A stretch of 11,812 bases of DNA, from NCBI GenBank assembly GCA_000310025.1, contig FN649727.1:598016-609827 (forward strand). Direction: 5' to 3'. The notes beneath the pieces were generated by a model that saw only the letters and a program-made list of their open reading frames with translations, did not search any database and was not told the DNA's origin. The translations under genes and the position numbers were made by a program. The first letter of the stretch is position 1. Each line of letters opens with the position of its first letter. The stretch is from Ectocarpus siliculosus (lineage: Eukaryota; Sar; Phaeophyceae; Ectocarpales; Ectocarpaceae). Of this stretch, positions 9,301 through 11,812 are shown piece by piece.

Positions 9301-11780
9301 CCGAGCTCTACCGGCGAGACGACAGGCTCTTCGGATCCCGCCAGGGGTGGCGGCTTCCTTCCGGAGGTGACTCCGGCCTGGGGCTGGCGGACGGCCGCGG
9401 CAGCGGAGGAGACGCGACCCGCAGGGCCGACTCCCGGGTGCCCGGGGATCGGAGGGCAAGCGTGGTGGGCCACGCGAGCGTTTCGGGCTGCTGGGCGGCG
9501 ATGGCGACGTTGTCGGCCTCGGCCGCCAAGCAGAAGATCGCCAGCACGGCCGCGACCCTGGCGGTGCTGCACTGCCGAAAGATCCTGCTCACGGTGCTGC
9601 TGCAGTCCCACAGGGACGTGGTGGCGCAGACGGCGGATAGGGGGGCGGCGGCTGCCGACGCCCTGCTGTCCCAGCGCGTTGCGGCCCTGGTCGGGGTGCG
9701 GGACTCGCCGTTGCCGGCGGTGGGTGGGAAGGCCGGCGGCAGCGGCGAGGTTGTTGCCGCTTCGCCTCGAGCCTCGTCGACGTCTCTGAGGACAAGGGCG
9801 GCCTCTCGGCAGTTCTCTTCGTTCCTGCAGCTCGTGCTCTTCCGCGGGTGGCACCCCGGCTGGTGGCCCCTGGCCGACAACAGCAGCGGCCGCTGGAGCG
9901 AGAGTCTCGAGGCGGGCGAGGCCGGAGCTGGGGGGCGGCGGGAGGACGGGGAGGAGGAGGATGAGAACCGCGGCGTCCTCGACGACAAGGAGCCGATGCC
10001 CGAGTGCTTCCGTTCGCTGCCGGTTGTAATCACGCCGGTCGTTCTGTCCCTCATACGGGCCGCCGCGGCCCAGAAAGCCGCGGCCAGCCCTCCTGCTCAC
10101 TCCAGCCCGAAATCGCCTGGGACCAGCAAGGGGTTGGGTCTGGGCCAACCATCCCGCTCCTCCCTGCAGCTGCAGCAGCAGCAGCCGTTCGGCGCTTACG
10201 TGGAAGAGGCGATCCTGCAGTCGGTGGCGAGCCAGCTCCGCCTGGCCACGCGGATCGGCCACGGGGACCACGCGTGGGCGCCGTCCGACGCGTCGGAGCT
10301 GAGCGACTCCCACTGCCTCCGGTACCCCCGGCTGCGGTACGTGAACTGGGCCGCCCGCGTGGTGCAGGCCGGCTCGGGCGCGCCGACCGTCCCGCGCAGG
10401 ATCTTCCGCGCCTGGGCGACGGCGCTGCGGTCGCCATCCCTCCCGGTGAAGCAGCAGGTGTGCGCGGAACTGAGCCGGCTGTTGGACGAGGCCGTCCAGG
10501 CGGTTGACCGCGCCCACCGTGCGGAGGCGGGGCCGTCATCCGCTCCAGCGGCGGTACGCGCCGTCACCGCCGCCGGTGGTGGTGGCGAGAGCTCTGCCGT
10601 CTCGTCGGGTGAGGCGGTGCGCCTGCAGCGAGCGGCCGTGCTGAAGCGCCTCCGCCAGTGCGTCGAGATCCTGCCGCTGGAGAGGCTACGGTCGTTGGCG
10701 GAGAGGCGCATGCTCAAGGAGGGGGAGGACGAGCCGATGCTGTCCCGGGCCCTGCAGTCCATTGTGGACCTGGTGTCCTCCGCGGAGCTGGCCTTGCGGG
10801 TGCTTCGAGAGCACGACCAGGTGGCGGCGGCGGCGGCGGCGACAGACGAAGGAGAGGGCAAGCGACCGCAGGAGAAGGCCGACGACGCCGTAGCTACTGC
10901 TGAGTCGCCGGTCGTCGGAGGCACGGACGGCGTTCCTCCTCCGCAGACGGCGGCGGCGGCGGCGGCGGCGGCGGGGCGATCGGTGCTGTGCTTCCCTTCA
11001 CCCGCGGCATACGTGTCGCTGCAAGGCCGGGACCTGGAGCCGCCGTGGACGGCGGAGTTCTGGCTCCTGCGGCCGAACCCCGATGGGACGTGGGAAGACG
11101 GCGACGAAGCGACCGGGGAGCCCGCGGCAGACGCCGCCTGCAAGAAGGAGAGCGAGGGAGACGACGACGATGATGATGATGCGGAGGAAGAGAAGGGAGA
11201 GCGGTCCTGCTCGATCCGGCCGCTGGAGCTTGGCCCGTCGGTGGCGCTCGCCGTCGCCGCCCCCCCGCGCGGCATCCGCAAGGCCTTCAGCGAGCGGCTG
11301 CCGCAGCCCCCGCCCGCGACCGTGTCCATGGCGCGCGCGTCCAGCACTCCGTCGTCCTCGGTGGACCTCACCCACCTGCCCCCCATGGACTCCGCCAACG
11401 GGGCCCCCTCGCTCGCCCGCACGCGGTCCGCGGACGCCGTGGGGCAGGACGAGGAAGACGGGAGGGCCGCCGGGGCGCTGAACACCGACGAGTTCCCCCC
11501 TCTGCCGCGCCCCTTGCGCCCAGGCGCTGCCGCGGGCGCCGGCGGCCGGCGGAGTTCCAACCGTCCGCACCAACAGGGCCGGAGAAGTCCCGTCGATGCC
11601 GCTGCTGCGGAATGCTCGGACGAGGGAGACGGCCTCTTTTCGGCGTTCAGTCCTGGCTTGGCGGCATCGGCTCCTGTTGTCCCCGGTGCCTTTAGCCGCC
11701 GTCGAGTTGGGAAGGCCTCGCGGCATATGCGAGGACCACATGTGCACACGAGCACTGCTACTACCGGTATTGGTTATTGA
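2..11780 (+). CDS. Partial giant multidomain gene, UBA/SH3-like/ConA-like, possible HERC/HECT-type ubiquitin ligase (nine exons in window)
   Basis: One spliced gene fills the window: join of 2-304, 1407-1577, 1808-2194, 2494-3060, 3343-5567, 5965-6235, 6552-6962, 7211-7507 and 8292 to at most 11780. The joined frame stays open for about 2700 codons. Visible parts in order: armadillo/HEAT-like helices (residues 1-540), a split beta-rich module (868-1043), a charged helix (about 1210-1240), a UBA domain (1316-1351), an SH3-like segment (1485-1537), an acidic tract, an SH3b-like segment (1762-1828), more helices, and the start of a ConA/LamG-like domain (2441-2478). UBA domains bind ubiquitin. 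This mix is typical of very large E3 ligases, but no HECT, RING, RCC1 or ZZ domain is seen, so the enzymatic role is inference. No signal peptide or membrane segment is evident, which fits a cytosolic or nuclear protein. It is cut at the left edge and probably continues past the right edge. A ZZEF1-like or other scaffold is an alternative identity. Confidence 0.8.
305..1406 (+). other. Intron 1 (1102 bp)
   Basis: The donor is GTGCGC after CAG. The acceptor is preceded by an almost pure pyrimidine tract (about 1379-1404, CTCC/CTCCC repeats) and ends CAG at 1404-1406. Internal sequence is T/G-rich with stops in all frames, except for a GC-richer island around 780-930. A 12-base direct repeat (TGCGCAAGAGGT) occurs at 341-352 and 945-956. 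I see no RNA gene or mobile element in it. Confidence 0.7.
1407..1577 (+). CDS. Exon 2: conserved-looking helical segment
   Basis: 57 codons, phase 0 at both ends, from the strong pyrimidine-tract acceptor to CAG|GTGAGT, a near-consensus donor. The peptide starts VRGAFEKLYSFLAGELETAA and includes DAWGVEVHEDDHDLLARVRI followed by FNILQ. There is no low-complexity sequence, unlike the neighbouring exons, which suggests a constrained structured core. The pattern of a Trp followed by an Asp-His pair and a run of hydrophobics resembles helical regions of giant HERC-type proteins, but that comparison is from memory. The GTG at 1407 is the first codon of the exon, not a translation start. Confidence 0.85.
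1578..1807 (+). other. Intron 2 (230 bp)
   Basis: The donor is GTGAGT and the acceptor is CCCGCAG ending at 1807. It is T/G-rich relative to the exons, with a pyrimidine-rich stretch around 1726-1765. The exon 2 frame meets TGA at 1695-1697 if the intron is retained. Nothing else is recognised in it. Confidence 0.75.
1808..2194 (+). CDS. Exon 3: helix ends flanking a disordered Ala/Glu/Asp insert
   Basis: 129 codons, phase 0 at both ends. The exon opens EILDSTIKHSPDGG, which continues the helix FNILQ from exon 2, and closes with SLTQGAMKLVYLLAIQ before CAG|GTTTGT. Between these lie an eight-Ala run (bases 1901-1924, mostly GCG), a polar acidic stretch with DEDED (about 2069-2085) and another Ala/Glu run. 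The middle is probably a disordered loop inserted between two solenoid helices. ATG codons at 1859 and 1862 are internal. Confidence 0.8.
2195..2493 (+). other. Intron 3 (299 bp)
   Basis: The donor is GTTTGT. The acceptor GGTTCAG ends at 2493 and has a weak pyrimidine tract. Its length is not a multiple of three, so the frame changes from 2 to 1 across it. Other AG sites near 2363, 2374 and 2432 would give the wrong phase. Composition drops from GC-rich to T/G-rich across it. No other element is recognised. Confidence 0.65.
2494..3060 (+). CDS. Exon 4: helices with long Ala-rich and acidic inserts
   Basis: 189 codons, phase 0 at both ends, ending CTGCAG|GTGTGT. The structured parts are a helix SHAVFEMLYVQLRNVLGGLR (around bases 2617-2676), continued by an Arg/Ala-rich basic helix, and a C-terminal helix EKAVFERLADMRDDIGCLKL followed by SRELQ. 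Between them is an Ala-rich run (about 2743-2802) written with mixed GCT/GCC/GCG codons, then a Glu/Asp/Gly/Ala-rich stretch with a DEKEEEE motif. The mixed codons suggest the Ala tract is maintained at protein level rather than a fresh triplet slippage. Confidence 0.8.
3061..3342 (+). other. Intron 4 (282 bp)
   Basis: The donor is GTGTGT. The acceptor is preceded by a pyrimidine run (about 3308-3328) and a short TG repeat and ends CCCATAG at 3342. In-frame stops follow the donor, for example TAG at 3127-3129. No other element is recognised. Confidence 0.75.
3343..5567 (+). CDS. Exon 5: armadillo-like repeat, split beta-rich module and helices
   Basis: 741 codons plus two bases, the only exon here ending in phase 2 (AG|GTGGGG). 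It begins VLVSEVTMLLLCVSSTDPCR, continuing the helix of exon 4. Bases 3412-3525 (residues 500-537) give a clear helical repeat with PRWIAVLLGLLRLG and RALRLLRRLLPHCDPE. Later helices include LIPARSLLCFFLDAIGGSYQ and GPLVCESVSLLRTLLQTSAW. Residues 868-1043 look like a beta-rich module opened by a Gly/Ser insert. The last part (LLGLVRCQAAKAAQTLLLHP, then MEELVAMLLSHWQFSVLDER) is helical again. Low-complexity loops include poly-Gly, poly-Ala and a poly-Pro run near 4390-4411. The ATG at 3364 is internal: the frame is open upstream to the acceptor at 3342. Confidence 0.85.
3412..3525 (+). other. Armadillo/HEAT-like helical repeat (residues 500-537)
   Basis: A Pro-Arg-Trp start followed by a run of Leu in helical spacing, a Gly-Pro turn, then an Arg/Leu-rich second helix ending in LLPHCDPE. 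Two amphipathic helices joined by a turn is the form of an armadillo or HEAT repeat. Such solenoids scaffold giant ubiquitin ligases. The assignment rests on pattern, not on a profile search. Confidence 0.5.
4516..5043 (+). other. Probable beta-rich module split by a Gly/Ser-rich insert (residues 868-1043)
   Basis: The module starts with LLRTLGALSVLGGHVDVLYP and GACAEIMPLDYA. It resumes after a long insert with PCVVVSLNLADMHAEVLLEG and, after a second poly-Gly/Ser insert, with RKPRVVPLDCLQAVPNVPV. The alternating hydrophobic pattern and the closing Pro-Leu-x-x-Leu/Val-Pro segment look like a small beta barrel of the kind that follows helical repeats in HERC-like proteins. The family link is from memory and tentative. 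Confidence 0.4.
4760..4799 (+). other. Gly-coding G-rich tract with G-quadruplex-type runs
   Basis: Within exon 5, G runs of four (4760-4763), five (4783-4787), five (4789-4793) and four (4796-4799) surround a GGC repeat. The stretch encodes Gly almost throughout, inside the disordered insert of the split module. The G-rich strand is the coding strand, so the mRNA could fold. Confidence 0.45.
5568..5964 (+). other. Intron 5 (397 bp), the only phase 2 intron
   Basis: The donor is GTGGGG after CCAG. The acceptor GCCACAG ends at 5964 behind a C/T-rich stretch (about 5941-5960). Joining AG to G restores an Arg codon and a continuous charged helix. Four G runs lie at the very start (5570-5597). 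A second AG after CTCTTGCAG at 5627 could end a 60-base mini-intron, but that path meets TGA at 5644-5646. The rest is T/C-rich with no recognised element. Confidence 0.75.
5965..6235 (+). CDS. Exon 6: charged helix then acidic/Gln-rich linker
   Basis: One base completing the split Arg codon plus 90 codons, ending GAG|GTGTGG. Across the junction the protein reads RVQEAR then DHARQKARAAKQALIAAAEA, a continuous charged and Ala-rich helix with coiled-coil potential. The seamless helix is good evidence for this splice. After it comes a Gly/Ala/Asp-rich disordered linker, ending in an AEEEEQQQQEAEEE segment (about 6194-6235). It leads directly into the UBA exon. An ATG at 5906 in the same frame lies in the intron and is not needed. 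Confidence 0.8.
6236..6551 (+). other. Intron 6 (316 bp)
   Basis: The donor is GTGTGG. The chosen acceptor ends CATGGAAG at 6551 and keeps phase 0. Its pyrimidine tract is only moderate. A second phase-0 acceptor at 6473 (GAGTAAG) would add 26 codons of lower-GC sequence to the next exon. The interior is A/T-richer, with stops including TGA at 6290-6292. No other element is recognised. Confidence 0.6.
6552..6962 (+). CDS. Exon 7: UBA domain and poly-Ala/poly-Gly tail
   Basis: 137 codons, phase 0 at both ends, ending GAG|GTCCGT. After VNPLTAH comes a complete UBA domain (residues 1316-1351). The rest is an Ala/Glu-rich helix-like stretch (HAAAEVTAAEAARAEAAAAA) and a Gly-rich run with eleven Gly in a row before EGGEGQGD. 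The start was chosen for phase and composition; 6474 is an alternative. The ATG at 6573 is the Met of the UBA core, not a gene start. Confidence 0.8.
6573..6680 (+). other. UBA (ubiquitin-associated) domain
   Basis: The sequence MAEMGFPIHWCERALAETGD followed by DIEAALNWILSNGELL has the three-helix UBA hallmarks: the Met-Gly-Phe loop after helix 1, an Ala-Leu pair in helix 2, a short polar turn with Gly-Asp-Asp, and the Ala-x-x-Trp-Ile-Leu end of helix 3. Its length of about 36 residues is typical. UBA domains bind ubiquitin or ubiquitin-like folds. This is the best-supported domain in the window. Confidence 0.88.
6963..7210 (+). other. Intron 7 (248 bp)
   Basis: The donor is GTCCGT and the acceptor is GCCAACAG ending at 7210. 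The first half is G-rich, the second half pyrimidine-rich. Phase 0 is kept. An AG at 7221 would give the wrong phase. No other element is recognised. Confidence 0.6.
7211..7507 (+). CDS. Exon 8: SH3-like segment and start of acidic tract
   Basis: 99 codons, phase 0 at both ends, from CAG|CAT to GAT|GTGAGA. It starts HLASRVTIETLMALDDSERG, a short helix, then a Ser/Gly linker, then an SH3-like segment (residues 1485-1537), and ends with LYEEDEDEDND. The acidic end continues directly in exon 9, which supports the splice. The apparent start at 7226 (GTG) is internal because the frame is open back to the acceptor. Confidence 0.8.
7328..7486 (+). other. SH3-like (SH3b-type) segment 1
   Basis: The segment runs from PRVFHCDLNEQAELPLLAEP through GGLYAGEEITAVGQQGDWLH to VRLYEE. 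It has the SH3b pattern: a first strand with a variable loop, a Leu/Gly-Glu-Glu turn, a beta strand, then Gly-Asp-Trp-Leu-His-Val, the usual Trp-x-x-Val strand. The same pattern returns in exon 9. Such modules mediate protein contacts in large scaffolds. Confidence 0.55.
7542..7569 (+). repeat. Inverted repeat with perfect 14-base palindrome
   Basis: CGAACCCGGGTTCG at 7547-7560 equals its own reverse complement. The flanks ACACGCG (7542-7548) and CGCGTGT (7563-7569) are also complementary. The right arm carries four extra bases (CGAG). In RNA this would be a bulged hairpin shortly after the donor of intron 8, downstream of the T run. Confidence 0.5.
8099..8243 (+). repeat. Imperfect direct duplication inside intron 8
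   Basis: CAACGCCTGTCT occurs at 8099-8110 and 8179-8190. Each copy is followed by a pyrimidine-rich spacer and then a similar closing block, TTCGGCCGATGGTTCCGT in the first and TTCGGCTGACGGTTCCGT in the second. The second copy is longer because its spacer contains the 9-base tandem repeats. Confidence 0.6.
8201..8227 (+). repeat. CTTGTCTTT tandem repeat (three exact copies)
   Basis: Three exact 9-base units at 8201-8209, 8210-8218 and 8219-8227, preceded by a partial unit CTGTCTTT at 8193-8200. This is a short intronic minisatellite, probably length-variable between strains. Confidence 0.75.
8292..11780 (+). CDS. Exon 9: acidic tract, SH3b-like segment, helical region, start of ConA-like domain
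   Basis: Open from the acceptor TTAAG|GAT for 1162 codons to TGA at 11778-11780. It opens with an Asp/Glu tract that continues exon 8, then CGRCNAEHLQEPLVWALRRT, an Ala-rich run (about 8704-8772), an SH3b-like segment (residues 1762-1828), helices around 9475-9700 (with LAVLHCRKILLTVLLQSHRD), a Trp-rich motif GWHPGWWPL (about 9845-9873), helices at 10186-10515 and 10612-10818, and the first strands of a ConA-like domain (10980-11093). The tail is disordered and Ser/Pro/acidic. GC content falls after about 11630, and the ConA-like fold is incomplete, so the exon probably ends at a donor before 11780 that I cannot place. The in-frame ATG at 8268 lies in the intron. Confidence 0.75.
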   Translation, partial: DGDEDEDDSHDDDEDDEDDDDQDQDHRYSEGDDGRRARDGGGRNRRNLDGEIVSCGRCNAEHLQEPLVWALRRTAGREYLRPGPCLESSGLGWDGLDVDRLPPPVDQAGPRPGPGQRGASGSDGGGALQPPYREESKEAAASAAAAAAAAAASAAAAVAGGDGTDAVPHPSISAMFRIARQSRSGTCRTSGRSARGSRGAGGGGDEEESDLAGSSPAVYRVAAAEGVRVRRGANAQSTEVAVLGEGTELLVTEELEYRSGEVWLRLSAPVEGWVAKRGSSLVALRGSAAAAAAVAAASVNGGGSSGGRSQDSGEGGEVADVALAKELEDCMEEEAGTELYRRDDRLFGSRQGWRLPSGGDSGLGLADGRGSGGDATRRADSRVPGDRRASVVGHASVSGCWAAMATLSASAAKQKIASTAATLAVLHCRKILLTVLLQSHRDVVAQTADRGAAAADALLSQRVAALVGVRDSPLPAVGGKAGGSGEVVAASPRASSTSLRTRAASRQFSSFLQLVLFRGWHPGWWPLADNSSGRWSESLEAGEAGAGGRREDGEEEDENRGVLDDKEPMPECFRSLPVVITPVVLSLIRAAAAQKAAASPPAHSSPKSPGTSKGLGLGQPSRSSLQLQQQQPFGAYVEEAILQSVASQLRLATRIGHGDHAWAPSDASELSDSHCLRYPRLRYVNWAARVVQAGSGAPTVPRRIFRAWATALRSPSLPVKQQVCAELSRLLDEAVQAVDRAHRAEAGPSSAPAAVRAVTAAGGGGESSAVSSGEAVRLQRAAVLKRLRQCVEILPLERLRSLAERRMLKEGEDEPMLSRALQSIVDLVSSAELALRVLREHDQVAAAAAATDEGEGKRPQEKADDAVATAESPVVGGTDGVPPPQTAAAAAAAAGRSVLCFPSPAAYVSLQGRDLEPPWTAEFWLLRPNPDGTWEDGDEATGEPAADAACKKESEGDDDDDDDAEEEKGERSCSIRPLELGPSVALAVAAPPRGIRKAFSERLPQPPPATVSMARASSTPSSSVDLTHLPPMDSANGAPSLARTRSADAVGQDEEDGRAAGALNTDEFPPLPRPLRPGAAAGAGGRRSSNRPHQQGRRSPVDAAAAECSDEGDGLFSAFSPGLAASAPVVPGAFSRRRVGKASRHMRGPHVHTSTATTGIGY
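8943..9143 (+). other. SH3b-like segment 2
   Basis: VYRVAAAEGVRVRRGANAQS then TEVAVLGEGTELLVTEELEY, GEVWLRLSAPVEGWVAKRGS and LVAL. This is the SH3b pattern: Val-x-Val-Arg-x-Gly with a loop, a Gly-Glu-Gly-Thr turn, a Trp-Leu-Arg-Leu strand and a Gly-Trp-Val-Ala closing strand. It is clearer than the copy in exon 8 and about 67 residues long. Confidence 0.68.
10186..10818 (+). other. Helical region of exon 9
   Basis: Two low-repeat helical blocks. One runs from PFGAYVEEAILQSVASQLRL through RYPRLRYVNWAARVVQ and FRAWATALRSPSLPVKQQVC. The other runs from AVRLQRAAVLKRLRQCVEIL through MLSRALQSIVDLVSSAELAL. They are separated by an Ala/Gly/Ser loop. Their conserved look, in a region otherwise full of disordered sequence, marks them as structured parts of the solenoid. 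No named domain is recognised. Confidence 0.5.
10980..11093 (+). other. Start of concanavalin A/LamG-like domain (incomplete in window)
   Basis: SVLCFPSPAAYVSLQGRDLE followed by PPWTAEFWLLRPNPDGTW fits the first two strands of a ConA-like jelly-roll: a strand with Tyr-Val-x-Leu, then x-Phe-Thr-x-Glu-Phe-Trp-like (here Trp-Thr-Ala-Glu-Phe-Trp) and a short loop. The rest of the fold is not visible before a long disordered acidic stretch, so it presumably resumes downstream of the window. Confidence 0.5.
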
Positions 11781-11812
11781 TGGATGCAACCGGGCACTTG
11801 TGTTTGTTCTGT

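Noticed and set aside
8931-10517. 528-codon open frame on the minus strand
   Set aside because: The same shadow effect over exon 9, where the plus frame contains a credible SH3b-like segment.
10196-11755. 519-codon open frame on the minus strand
   Set aside because: It is antisense to exon 9, with Ser/Pro/Ala runs mirroring the GC-rich plus strand. The plus frame has helices and ConA-like strands; this one has none.

Overview
The window looks like nuclear DNA of a GC-rich eukaryote, most likely a brown alga of the Ectocarpus type or a related stramenopile. The coding blocks are very GC-rich and full of Ala, Gly, Ser, Pro and Asp/Glu runs. They are broken by T/G-rich, lower-GC introns of about 230 to 1100 bases with GT..AG ends. 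There is no sign of bacterial operons, ribosome binding sites, tRNA or rRNA genes, transposons or CRISPR. The organism call is inference from composition and style.

The whole window is explained by one plus-strand gene that is open at the 5' edge and probably also at the 3' edge. I reconstruct nine exons: 2-304, 1407-1577, 1808-2194, 2494-3060, 3343-5567, 5965-6235, 6552-6962, 7211-7507 and 8292 to at most 11780. They join in one frame. Seven of the eight introns are phase 0 and one (intron 5) is phase 2. Together they encode about 2700 residues of one giant protein. Residue numbers below count the first complete codon of the window (bases 2-4) as 1.

Domain layout: exons 1 to 5 encode helical, armadillo/HEAT-like segments separated by disordered low-complexity inserts. 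Exon 5 ends with a probable beta-rich module split by a long Gly/Ser insert, followed by more helices. Exons 5 and 6 share a charged helix. Exon 7 begins with a good UBA (ubiquitin-associated) domain. Exon 8 carries an SH3-like segment. An acidic tract crosses intron 8 into exon 9. Exon 9 carries a second SH3b-like segment, long helical stretches, and the first strands of a concanavalin A/LamG-like sandwich that is interrupted by a disordered acidic and Ser/Pro-rich stretch near the right edge.

UBA plus armadillo-like helices plus SH3/ConA-like modules in one huge protein is the style of giant E3 ubiquitin ligases (HERC/HECT-like) and related ubiquitin-pathway scaffolds. No catalytic domain lies in the window, so that role is only an inference. 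No undescribed mobile, defence or RNA system was found. The most checkable oddities are a G-quadruplex-type run just inside the donor of intron 5 with a possible short alternative isoform, the repeat structure of intron 8, and the split domains.
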